This document shows positions 49,674 to 57,412 of a DNA stretch of 64,000 bases, piece after piece; within the stretch, counting starts at the first letter, position 1, and each line of letters opens with the position of its first letter. Origin of the DNA: Streptomyces antnestii (GTDB taxonomy: Bacteria; Actinomycetota; Actinomycetes; Streptomycetales; Streptomycetaceae). The position numbers and the translations under genes are program-made. The stretch covers positions 496,001 through 560,000 of the forward strand of contig NZ_RZYA01000002.1 of assembly GCF_004005495.1 (NCBI RefSeq), in the 5' to 3' direction. Below the pieces are notes generated by a model, which saw only the letters and a program-made list of their open reading frames with translations, did no database searches and was not told where the DNA came from.

Positions 49674-51158
49674 TCAGTACGAGATGCAGGCCGAACGCCA
49701 TTCCGTGTAGAAGTCGAAGACCTCCGGCGAGCACTCCGGCGGCCCGTACTGGCTGGCCTTGGCGCCGATGTGCGGCAGGTGCGCGTACGCTCCCACGCCC
49801 GGCCGGTTGACGTGGAGCATGCCCGCCTCGAAGCGGTCGAGCGCCTCGAAGGCGCGGCTCTGAGAGGCCGTGAAAATGGTCCCGGACATGCCGTACTTGA
49901 CGGAGTTGGCGATGCGCATCGCGTCGTCGAAGCCGTCCGCGTCGACGACGGCGAGGACCGGGCCGAACACCTCCTCCTGCGCGAGATCGCTGTCCCACGG
50001 AACGTCACGGACGACGGTGGGCTGGACGTAACATCCCTCCGGCAGGTCCGGACGCTCCTCGCGCTTTCCTCCGCACAGCACCTTGCCGCCGTCGTTCTGC
50101 GCGCCCGCGATCGCGGCGAGCGCCGCGTCGAGACGGTCCGTGTTGACGACCGGGCACAGTTCGGACGCCGGGTCGAAGCCGGGCCCGACCCGCAGCCCGG
50201 CCACCCGGGCCACCAGGCGCTCCAGGAACTCGTCGCGCACCCGGACGTCCACGACGGCCCGGCTGGTCGCCGAACACCGCTGTCCGGCCTGCCCGAACGC
50301 GCCGTGCACGACGGCGTCGACGGCCTTGTCGAGGTCGGCGTCGTCGCAGACGAGCACGGCGTTCTTCCCGCCGAGTTCGAGCTGGGTGCGCAGCAGCCGG
50401 TGCGCGCCGCCCGTGTGGATGGCGGTGCCGATGGGGAGCGAACCGGTGAAGCTGATGCCGGCGACGGCGGGGTTGGCGACGAGCGCCTCACCGGCCGCCG
50501 CGTCACCCTGGATGAGGTTGAGCACCCCGTCGGGCACCCCCGCCGCACGGAACACGTCCACGAGCAGCGCGGAGGTCAGCGGGGTCAGCGGCGACGGCTT
50601 GAGGACGGCGGTGCATCCGGCGAGCAGGGCGGGTGCGACCTTCCACATCGGGATCGCCAGCGGGAAGTTCCACGGAGAGACGAGGCCGACGACACCGATC
50701 GGCCTGCGGAACGTGTACGCGAACGTCCGGGGCTCCTCCGCGGGCGCCGTCACACCGCCAAGGCGGCGCGCCTGCCCGGTGGTGAACTCCAGTACCGCAC
50801 ACGCCCGTTGAACCTCGCCACGGGCTTCCTTCAGCAGCTTGCCCTGCTCACGCGTGATCGCGTACGCGAGCTCCTCCGACCGCTCCCCGAGGATGCGCAG
50901 CGCCTCGGTCAGATATGCCGCTCGCTTGATCGGCCCGAGATCGCGCCACCCGTCGAGCGCACGGCGGGCGGAGTCGACGGCCAGGTCGACGTCGGCTCCG
51001 CCGGATTCGGCGAACTCGCCGATCACATCGCTCAGATCGGCCGGGTTGAGATCAGTGCGCCGCTGCCCGGACTGCGCCGGGCACCACTGCCCGCCGATGA
51101 AGTTCTCGCGCAGGTGGCCCGCCACCTCGAACCGGAACTCGCCTGGTGCCACAGCCAT
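49674..51158 (-). CDS. Aldehyde dehydrogenase, probably phosphonoacetaldehyde dehydrogenase
   Basis: A 494-residue NAD(P)-dependent aldehyde dehydrogenase. VSPWNFPLAIPMWKVAPALLAG (cofactor binding), LELGGKN with the general-base Glu (about residue 262) and GQRCSATSR with the catalytic Cys (about 296) are intact; SGTIFT and HVNRPGVGA follow. By sequence alone it is nearer the semialdehyde/dioxovalerate group. Context with phosphonoacetate hydrolase and an organophosphate-type importer makes oxidation of phosphonoacetaldehyde to phosphonoacetate the best guess. GAAGGAG precedes ATG 51158. The PhnW transaminase that would feed it is not in the window. Confidence 0.88.
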   Translation of the reverse strand: MAVAPGEFRFEVAGHLRENFIGGQWCPAQSGQRRTDLNPADLSDVIGEFAESGGADVDLAVDSARRALDGWRDLGPIKRAAYLTEALRILGERSEELAYAITREQGKLLKEARGEVQRACAVLEFTTGQARRLGGVTAPAEEPRTFAYTFRRPIGVVGLVSPWNFPLAIPMWKVAPALLAGCTAVLKPSPLTPLTSALLVDVFRAAGVPDGVLNLIQGDAAAGEALVANPAVAGISFTGSLPIGTAIHTGGAHRLLRTQLELGGKNAVLVCDDADLDKAVDAVVHGAFGQAGQRCSATSRAVVDVRVRDEFLERLVARVAGLRVGPGFDPASELCPVVNTDRLDAALAAIAGAQNDGGKVLCGGKREERPDLPEGCYVQPTVVRDVPWDSDLAQEEVFGPVLAVVDADGFDDAMRIANSVKYGMSGTIFTASQSRAFEALDRFEAGMLHVNRPGVGAYAHLPHIGAKASQYGPPECSPEVFDFYTEWRSACISY

Positions 51159-51298
51159 GCCGTGCTCCTTCGCCGCCGTACGGATCGGATACCGCCACCC
51201 TCGCCCGCCGCACAGCACATGAACAACGGGCGATCAGCCAATGAGGGCGATAGGGCCCGGCTATGTGGCACCACGCACGTGGCCCGCCCTGGCCCTGG

Positions 51299-52210
51299 TC
51301 ACTGCGGGCGAGTTCGATTTTCCTGGGTGAGCCGCTTCTCGAACCAATGGTCGGCGTAGGGCTCGTCGTTGAAGGCGGGGACCTCGGTGTAGCCGCTGCT
51401 GCGGTAGAGGCGGGTGGCCGCTTCGAGGGCCTTGTTGGTGTCGAGTCGCAGCAGCTCGACGCCGTGCCGGGCGGCGCGCTCCTCCAGTTCGGTCAGGAGG
51501 CGCCTGGCCAGGCCGAGCCCTCGGGTGCCGGGGGAGACCCACAGCCGTTTGATCTCCGCGGGCGCTCCCGTCGGCAGCTTGAGGCCGGCGCAGCCCACCG
51601 GGTCGCCGTGCAGCCGGGCGACGAGGAACAGGCCGCGCGGCGCCCGCAGTTCGCCCGGGTCGGGCAGCAGGCTGTTCGCGGGGTCGAAGCCGGTGTCGAA
51701 GAGCTCTTGGAGTTCGGCCGCGTAGGCCCGCAGGCAGAGCGCGGCGTCCGGGTGGTCGGGGTCGAGCACTTCCACCGTGACCACCGACGCGGTCAGCAGG
51801 CGCTCGACCTCCGCCATGGCCGCGGTCAGCCGGTCCCGCTGCCGGGCATCGAGCGGATCCAGGAGCGATGCGGCCAGCGCGTCGCTGCGGTCGTCCAGAA
51901 GGGCGCGCTCGGCCCGCCCGGCCTCGGTCAGCCGCACGGTGCGTACCCGCCGGTCCTCGGGGTGGGGCTCGACGGCGACGAGGCCGTCGCGCTCCAGCGC
52001 TCGCAGCAGCCGGCTCACATAACCGGAGTCGAGGCCGAGCCGGGCCCGTACGCCGCGGACGTCGTGCGTGCCCTCGTCGCCGATCTGCCAGAGCAGCCGG
52101 GCCTGCCCGTACGGGCGCGCGCCGCCCAGATAGTGGTCGTGCAGCACTCCGACGCGCTCGGCGACCGTCCGATTGAAGCGCCGCACCTGCTCTACTTGCT
52201 CCGTCGTCAT
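51299..52210 (-). CDS. MarR-GNAT fusion protein
   Basis: A 303-residue two-domain protein. Residues 1-140 form a MarR winged helix (GLDSGYVSRLLRALERDGLVAVEPHPEDRRVRTVRLT), residues 150-300 a GNAT acetyltransferase with IKRLWVSPGTRGLGLARRLL (acetyl-CoA loop R-G-L-G-L-A) and LRLDTNKALEAATRLYRSSGY. Such fusions are common in Streptomyces and may couple regulation to metabolite acetylation. A CTGAC-N4-GTCAG dyad lies four bases upstream of its ATG, so autoregulation is likely. It is alone; its acceptor and other targets are unknown. Confidence 0.9.
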   Translation of the reverse strand: MTTEQVEQVRRFNRTVAERVGVLHDHYLGGARPYGQARLLWQIGDEGTHDVRGVRARLGLDSGYVSRLLRALERDGLVAVEPHPEDRRVRTVRLTEAGRAERALLDDRSDALAASLLDPLDARQRDRLTAAMAEVERLLTASVVTVEVLDPDHPDAALCLRAYAAELQELFDTGFDPANSLLPDPGELRAPRGLFLVARLHGDPVGCAGLKLPTGAPAEIKRLWVSPGTRGLGLARRLLTELEERAARHGVELLRLDTNKALEAATRLYRSSGYTEVPAFNDEPYADHWFEKRLTQENRTRPQ

Positions 52211-52213
52211 TCT

Positions 52214-52227
52214 CTGACCTTAGTCAG
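52214..52227. promoter_or_regulatory. MarR-type dyad CTGAC-CTTA-GTCAG
   Basis: A perfect 5-4-5 inverted repeat immediately before the start codon of the MarR-GNAT gene, overlapping its ribosome-binding area, consistent with self-repression. Confidence 0.55.
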
Positions 52228-52248
52228 GTAATGCCGGTCGCGTAAACG

Positions 52249-52308
52249 GCATCGGCCTTCGCGGTCACTTGGACCTGGTCGCCCAGGTCCGATCGCGAAG
52301 GCCGATGC
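52249..52308. terminator. Nested hairpin terminator of the PGRP gene
   Basis: A perfect 15 bp outer stem (GCATCGGCCTTCGCG, 52249-52263, with 52294-52308) encloses an 8 bp inner stem (GGACCTGG/CCAGGTCC). It lies beyond the PGRP stop on that gene's strand. Between it and the stop is a 13 bp direct repeat AGTGCGGTACGGG (52312 and 52325). Confidence 0.7.
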
Positions 52309-52343
52309 GTCAGTGCGGTACGGGAGTGCGGTACGGGAGTGCG

Positions 52344-54617
52344 CTACTTGATGTAGACGAGCCCGTCCGTCGTGACCGTCGGGCGGCCGGTCGTGCCGAC
52401 CACAACGATCTTCACCGTGTGCTTGGCGCTACTGGACCACGTCTTGGTCCAGACGGCCTGGCGGTACAGGGTGCTGGTCGACTTCAGGTCGACGGTGCTG
52501 ACCTTGACGCCGTCGACGTAGACGTACGCCTGCCCGGACGTCGACGCCCGCGAGACCACCCACGAGGCGGAGCGGCCCGTGAACGTCCACGTGAGGCTCG
52601 CGCCCTTGGAGCCGCTGGAGTACGACTTGCCGCCGAGGTAGCTGGAGGAGGAACGGGCCGTCCAGGTACCGGACTTGGTGGCCGACGTCTCCTGAAGGAT
52701 CACCGGAGTGAAGGCGGCGGAGGACGTCCGGGTGTTGCCCGCGTAGTCGTCCGCCCGCATCGACCAGGTGCTCGCGGTGCCGGACGCGGCGGTGCGGCTG
52801 GAGCTGGTCGTCGTCGGGCCGAAGGTGCCCGTCGTCGGGGTCAGCAGGTTCACCGACTTCAACGCGGTGTTGTCGGTCGCCTTCCAGCCGAGGGTGACCG
52901 GGACGGCTGTGGTGTTGACGGTGCCGCTGCGCAGGGAGACGTTCGGCGCGGTGGTGAAGGTGGGCGCGGTCGTCTCCGCCACGACGTTCACGGCGTCGGA
53001 CGTCGTGGCCTTGCCGGACTGGTGCACGGCCCGCACGGCGACCGTGTGGGTGCCCAGCGGGAGCGTCGTGCCGACCGAGGTGGCCGTACCCGAGGCGCTC
53101 GCGACGGCCTTGCCGTCCACCAGCAGCTCGAACTTGGAGATCAGCGAACCCGGCGTCGTCGTCGACCACTTCGCCGTGATGGCGCCCTTGGTGTAGTACG
53201 TCGCCCCGGACAGACCGGCGCCGGACAGCGAGGTGACCTTCAGGCCCTGCACCGGACCGGACGCCCAGGCGCGGATCGTCGGCAGCTGGGTGTAGAGCGA
53301 GTTGCCCGGGCACTGGGTGTTGTAGCCGTCGCGGTGGGCGGAGACCCGGTTGAACGTGTACTGGCTGCCCGCGGTGAAACTGGTGCCGAAGTAGTTCGTC
53401 TGCGTCGCTCCGGCGGTGAGCTTCACGGTCGAGGCCGGGTCGGCGTTGTACTGGCCGAGCTTCCAGGCCGCGATCCGGGCGACGGAGGTCAGTGCGGCAT
53501 TGGTCGCGCCGGTGGTGGTGTAGTCACCGAGCACCGCGATGCCCGCGGCCTCCCGGTTCCAGCCGTAGGTGTGCGCGCCGAGCACCGGCAGGTCGACCCC
53601 GCCCTTGCGGCCCTCGAAGATCGTGCCGCACTTGTCGACCAGGAAGTTGTAGCCGATGTCGTTCCAGCCGTTGGTCTGCGTGTGGTACGCGTAGATGCCC
53701 CGCACGATCGACGCGGAGTCGGCGCAGGAGTAGTCGTTCGTCCCGTCACTGTGGTGGACGAAGACGGCCTTCACGTCGGCGTTGTACTCCGACGGGTCCG
53801 GGCTGAGCGACTCGTCGGCGCCCCAGCCCGCGCGCGTGGTCATCGGCGGCTTGGGCACGGTGGACGGGGGAGCGGTGGGGGTGGTGGCCGACGCGGTCGG
53901 GCTGGCCGAGTCCGTCGGTGACGCGGGCGCGGAGGTGACGGGGGAGTCGCTCGGGGAGACCGGCGCCGTGTCCGTCGGTGTGCCGCCGACGCCGGCGGTG
54001 TCGCTCGGAGACGCGGAGTCGGAGGGCGAGGCGCTGTCGACGGTGGCCTGCTCGACGTACGCGGCGGTCTTCATCTTCGTCTCGGCGTCGGTCGCCACGC
54101 CCGGGTCGACCAGGTTGACCTGGAGGCCCTTGGGCAGGCCCGAGCTGGTGGAGCCGTTCTTGTGGACGACCTGGACCTGGACGCCGTCGGAGGGGCCCAC
54201 CCACAGCGGCTCGGACGCGCCGCGCATGTCGGCGCCGCCCTTGGGGTCCTCCAACGGGTCGACGTCGGCTTCCAGGTCCTTCCAGGCGGTCCACGCGCCG
54301 GTGTCCAGGCTGCGGGTGCGCACCTGGGCCGTGCCGTGCAGCCGCTCGGTCGCCCCGGTCCAGGAGACGCCGAGCATCGAGAACTGCCTGGTCTGCGTGC
54401 GCGGCAGCTCACGTTTGGCACTCGTGGTGCCCTTCAGCGCGAGGTCGTAGACCTTCACCGGCCGCTTGGCCCGGCCCGCCGCTCCGGGATCCTGCGAAGG
54501 GCTGGCCACGGCGTAGGTCACCACACCCCCACCCCCGAGGACCACCGCGCCGATCGTGATCCACGCCCGGCGTTTCAGGCTCAGCGGTCTGTATGCACGC
54601 GAGGTACGACGACTCAA
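52344..54617 (-). CDS. Secreted peptidoglycan-recognition amidase (PGRP)
   Basis: A 757-residue exported protein. Signal/anchor helix at about 18-38 (RRAWITIGAVVLGGGGVV), an N-terminal domain to 190, a Ser/Pro/Thr linker (194-258), and a PGRP/N-acetylmuramoyl-L-alanine amidase domain (260-430): TRAGWGADESLSP, FVHHSDG, GYNFLVDKCGTIFEGRKGG, AHRDGYNTQCPG. The His, His and Cys zinc ligands are present, so the amidase should be active on wall peptides. Two Ig-like regions and a beta-rich C-terminal domain (about 640-757) follow. TTG 54617 gives LSRRTSRAYRPLSLKRR with GGGGTGG upstream; an ATG at 54728 would add 37 residues before the charged start. Likely acts on the cell wall in growth or defence. 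Confidence 0.88.
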   Translation of the reverse strand: MSRRTSRAYRPLSLKRRAWITIGAVVLGGGGVVTYAVASPSQDPGAAGRAKRPVKVYDLALKGTTSAKRELPRTQTRQFSMLGVSWTGATERLHGTAQVRTRSLDTGAWTAWKDLEADVDPLEDPKGGADMRGASEPLWVGPSDGVQVQVVHKNGSTSSGLPKGLQVNLVDPGVATDAETKMKTAAYVEQATVDSASPSDSASPSDTAGVGGTPTDTAPVSPSDSPVTSAPASPTDSASPTASATTPTAPPSTVPKPPMTTRAGWGADESLSPDPSEYNADVKAVFVHHSDGTNDYSCADSASIVRGIYAYHTQTNGWNDIGYNFLVDKCGTIFEGRKGGVDLPVLGAHTYGWNREAAGIAVLGDYTTTGATNAALTSVARIAAWKLGQYNADPASTVKLTAGATQTNYFGTSFTAGSQYTFNRVSAHRDGYNTQCPGNSLYTQLPTIRAWASGPVQGLKVTSLSGAGLSGATYYTKGAITAKWSTTTPGSLISKFELLVDGKAVASASGTATSVGTTLPLGTHTVAVRAVHQSGKATTSDAVNVVAETTAPTFTTAPNVSLRSGTVNTTAVPVTLGWKATDNTALKSVNLLTPTTGTFGPTTTSSSRTAASGTASTWSMRADDYAGNTRTSSAAFTPVILQETSATKSGTWTARSSSSYLGGKSYSSGSKGASLTWTFTGRSASWVVSRASTSGQAYVYVDGVKVSTVDLKSTSTLYRQAVWTKTWSSSAKHTVKIVVVGTTGRPTVTTDGLVYIK

Positions 54618-54875
54618 GAAGATCCACCCCAATAGAAGGCCGATATGGCCACATACGAATGTCACTTGAGGCACATCCGTCACAGGGATGGCCCACTCAC
54701 ACAGCGCGGCCAGGCCTGGAAGTGTCACAGCGTCACGGAGTGCAGTGACGGACCTCGCTTCGCGTCACGAAGGTGGGTGATCCCGGGAATTGGCCGGCTT
54801 TTGACGACCGAGGGCGACCGGGCGGTGGGGTTGTTCCGGAGTTGGTAAAAAGTTGGTGAGAAGGCAGTGGGGAGT

Positions 54876-55166
54876 TCAGCTTCTACGTCGCATCTGGCCG
54901 ACTCCGATAAGGATCAGACCGGAGAACATCAACGCGTTCTGCGCGACGAATCGGACCTCCCAGGACGGGCTCGCCAGGATGCGGAAGTAGAAGAGCCCTT
55001 GGACCACGCAGGGCACTCCCACCAGCACTGCGCCCAGTCCGTAGAGCGAGGGCCGGGTGACACGGCGGCGCGCCCAGGGCGGCACCCAGCCGGTGCGCAT
55101 CGAGGCGGTGCCTGAGGCGATGAGGAGCAAGCCCGCGAGCATTCCTGTTCCGACGACCCATTCCAT
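54876..55166 (-). CDS. Small membrane protein
   Basis: A 96-residue protein with three hydrophobic segments: EWVVGTGMLAGLLLIASG (about 2-19), PSLYGLGAVLVGVPCVVQGLFYF (about 38-60) and FVAQNALMFSGLILIGVG (about 71-90), ending in RRRS. GCGGGAGGGG lies four bases before ATG 55166. I recognise no family. It is upstream of the PGRP gene on the same strand (258 bp gap), so co-transcription is uncertain. Confidence 0.65.
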   Translation of the reverse strand: MEWVVGTGMLAGLLLIASGTASMRTGWVPPWARRRVTRPSLYGLGAVLVGVPCVVQGLFYFRILASPSWEVRFVAQNALMFSGLILIGVGQMRRRS

Positions 55167-55493
55167 GGGCCCCTCCCGCTCCGTCCGGGCACCGGGATGC
55201 AAATTCCTCTTCATCCGGCGCGGCCACTGCACCCCGATCATCCAAGGTGACCGAGACGAGTGCCAGACCTCGGAGGGCGCGGTCCGCCAGGAGTTTTCAT
55301 CCCGTCAGGGGCATTTGGCCGGGATGGGGCCTTCGCATTGCCGGGGATGTCTGCGCCGATTGGCCGATGTTGTTCCGTGCGTTGCGGCGGGTGGGCGAAT
55401 TCGTGCCGTGCCGGAACGCGAAATGACCTGGGCGTTCCGGTGTTGTACGTTGCGCCGTGTCGATCGCGTCCCGTTCCGGGGAACTCGCCGCCG

Positions 55494-55547
55494 CCCGACC
55501 AGCCCGACCAGCCCGACCAGCCCGACCAGCCCGACCAGCCCGACCAG
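55494..55547. repeat. Six perfect 9 bp tandem repeats (CCCGACCAG)
   Basis: Six identical CCCGACCAG units without spacers, followed by CCCGG. They lie about 150 bp before the HbpS-like gene. There are no spacers, so this is not a CRISPR array. Confidence 0.95.
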
Positions 55548-55604
55548 CCCGGACTCTGAGCCCCGGCGGACCTCTCATCGTCACCCGGATCCGGGCCCGA
55601 AGGT

Positions 55605-55620
55605 TCAACCGATCGGTTGA
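55605..55620. promoter_or_regulatory. TCAACCGATCGGTTGA palindrome at the hbpS promoter
   Basis: A perfect 16 bp palindrome whose right arm overlaps TTGACA (55617-55622), a consensus -35. A GAGGAT (-10-like) follows at 55643 with a 20 bp spacer, longer than ideal. A repressor bound here would block the HbpS-like gene. Confidence 0.6.
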
Positions 55621-55698
55621 CACCGGGAAGCACGCACGCGGTGAGGATGGTGAGCGCAAGAACGCGAACGTCCCCCGTTTCCAGGAGTCCTGATCCCG

Positions 55699-56250
55699 AT
55701 GAAGAAGCTTTCCCGTCGCGCTCGCATCGCCATCGGTGGTGCCGCCGTCGCAGTCGTCGCCGCCGGCACGTTCGGCGCGATGACCGCGAACGCGTCGGCC
55801 CCGGCCGACGTGGCGGCCGCCCCGGCCGCCGACGTCAAGGGCGACACCACCACGACGTCCACGCACCTGACCATCGACGCCGCGTCCAAGGCCGCGCAGG
55901 CCGCCCTGGACGCCGCCGAGGCGGAGGGCCAGCACATCTCCGTGGCCGTCGTGGACCGCAACGGCAACACCATCGTGACGCTCCGCGGCGACGGCGCGGG
56001 CCCCCAGTCCTACGAGTCCGCCGTGCGCAAGGCGTTCACCGCGGTGTCCTGGAACGCGCCGACGTCCGAGCTGGCCAAGCGCCTCACGAACGCGCCGACC
56101 CTGAAGGACATCCCGGGCACCCTGTTCCTCGCGGGCGGCGCCCCGGTCACCGCCAAGAACGCGCCGATCGCCGGCGTCGGTGTCGCGGGTGCGCCCTCCG
56201 GCGACCTGGACGAGAAGTTCGCCCAGGCCGGCGTGGCCGCCCTCAACTGA
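55699..56250 (+). CDS. hbpS: Secreted HbpS/GlcG-family heme-binding protein
   Basis: A 183-residue exported protein of the HbpS/GlcG (DUF336) fold. The signal peptide (KKLSRRARIAIGGAAVAVVAAGTFGA) carries a charged n-region with paired arginines but no full Tat motif; the mature domain runs from HLTIDAASKAAQAALDAAEAEGQHISVAVVDRNGNTIVTLRGDGAG to PTSELAKRLTNAPTLKDIPGTLFLAGGAPV. In S. reticuli HbpS binds heme, senses redox stress and works with the SenS/SenR two-component system. No senS or senR is next to this gene. CAGGAG precedes ATG 55699. A palindrome overlaps its promoter. The symbol reflects similarity only. Confidence 0.87.
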   Translation: MKKLSRRARIAIGGAAVAVVAAGTFGAMTANASAPADVAAAPAADVKGDTTTTSTHLTIDAASKAAQAALDAAEAEGQHISVAVVDRNGNTIVTLRGDGAGPQSYESAVRKAFTAVSWNAPTSELAKRLTNAPTLKDIPGTLFLAGGAPVTAKNAPIAGVGVAGAPSGDLDEKFAQAGVAALN

Positions 56251-56371
56251 CCCCGGTCCACAGCTCGGTCTCCGGCGACACCAGGCTCCTCAGCCGGTGC
56301 CGCCGGAGCCGTGTCAGCCACACGTCTCCAGGGACCGCCGACCCGAATACACCCCTGCGCCCCGCAGCGCC

Positions 56372-57412
56372 TCAGGACGCCATGGCCTTCACCCGTTCCA
56401 GGTCCCTCAGGCGGCGTGCCGGGTCCGGGGACACCGGGTTGACCTTGAGCGTGGTGACCCCGGCCGCCCGATAGGCCTCGACCCGCTCCGCGACGTAGGA
56501 GGCGGGGCCGATCAGCGAGAGGTTGCGCAGGAGGTCGGAGGGGACCGCGGCCGCGGCCTCCTCCTTCCGGCCGGCCAGATACAGGTCCTGGATCGCGGCG
56601 GCCTCGGCCTCGTAGCCGTAACGGCACACGAGGTTGTGGTAAAAGTTGCGGCCGCGTGCGCCCATGCCGCCGATGTAGAGAGCGGTCTGCGGTCGGGCCA
56701 GGTCGACGAGGTCCTCGACGTCCTCGCCGATCGCCAGGGGTGCCTGGGCCACGACGTCCAGCGGCCCGAGCGCCGGATCGCGCCTGGCCGCGCCCTCTGC
56801 CAGGGCCTGCCCCCACACCTCGCCCGCCTTTCCCGGGTGGAAGAAGAGCGGCAGCCAGCCCTCGGCGATCTCGGCGGCCATCGCCACGTTCTTCGGCCCG
56901 AGCGCGGCGAGGATGACCGGCACACGGTCGCGTACGGGATGGTTGATGAGCTTGAGCGCCTTGCCGAGGCCCGTGCCTCGCTCGGCGGGGAGCGGGATCT
57001 GGTAGTGACGGCCGTCGTGGACCACCTTCTCGCGGCGCCACACCTGTCGGCAGATGTCGATGACCTCGCGGGTCCTGGCCAGCGGAGCGTCGTACGGGAC
57101 TCCGTGGAACCCTTCGATCACCTGAGGCCCGGACGTGCCGATGCCGAGGGTGAACCGGCCGTCGGAGACGTAGTCCAGGCCGGCCGCGGTCATCGCGGTG
57201 AGGCTCGGAGTGCGGGTGTAGATCTGCAGGATGCCGGAGGCGATCTCCAGACGCTCGGTACGCGCCGCGATGAAGCCGAGCTGGCTGATGGCGTCGTAGG
57301 AGTAGGCCTCCGGCACGAACACGATGTCGAGGCCGGCCTTCTCGTAGTCGCCGAGCACGTCGACGGTCTCCTTGAAACCACCGCTGTAGCTCAGCATCAT
57401 GCCGATCCTCAT
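56372..57412 (-). CDS. LLM-class F420-dependent oxidoreductase
   Basis: A 346-residue luciferase-like TIM-barrel protein, starting [51 protein letters not shown] and DYVSDGRFTLGIGTSGPQVIEGFHG are typical of F420-dependent members (Mer/FGD-like). It acts in the cytoplasm as a hydride transferase or dehydrogenase on an unknown acyl-type substrate. The start overlaps the acyl-CoA ligase stop (ATGA) and GGGAGGG lies upstream. It is the last gene of the five-gene acyl-CoA operon (61338-62099 first). Confidence 0.9.
   Translation of the reverse strand: MRIGMMLSYSGGFKETVDVLGDYEKAGLDIVFVPEAYSYDAISQLGFIAARTERLEIASGILQIYTRTPSLTAMTAAGLDYVSDGRFTLGIGTSGPQVIEGFHGVPYDAPLARTREVIDICRQVWRREKVVHDGRHYQIPLPAERGTGLGKALKLINHPVRDRVPVILAALGPKNVAMAAEIAEGWLPLFFHPGKAGEVWGQALAEGAARRDPALGPLDVVAQAPLAIGEDVEDLVDLARPQTALYIGGMGARGRNFYHNLVCRYGYEAEAAAIQDLYLAGRKEEAAAAVPSDLLRNLSLIGPASYVAERVEAYRAAGVTTLKVNPVSPDPARRLRDLERVKAMAS

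Larger units (their letters stand above)
55167..55698. other. Gene-free region before the HbpS-like gene
   Basis: A 532 bp gap without a supported gene. It contains six perfect tandem copies of CCCGACCAG (55494-55547), a CCCGGATCCGGG palindrome (55584-55595) and a 16 bp perfect palindrome (55605-55620). Frames open across the repeats encode only PDQ or GWS tripeptides and lack ribosome sites. Confidence 0.7.

Noticed and set aside
36441..51158. One continuous biosynthetic gene cluster spanning the catabolic and phosphonate loci
   Set aside because: No synthase, PEP mutase, NRPS, PKS or terpene synthase is present; the phosphonate genes are degradative and have their own LysR and terminators.
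55494..55547. CRISPR-like array
   Set aside because: Units are 9 bp and directly adjacent with no spacers, and no cas genes are present.
55238..55633. Minus-strand frame encoding GWS repeats as a small repeat protein
   Set aside because: No ribosome site, no conserved part outside the 9 bp repeat, and all three frames through the repeat are open by composition alone.
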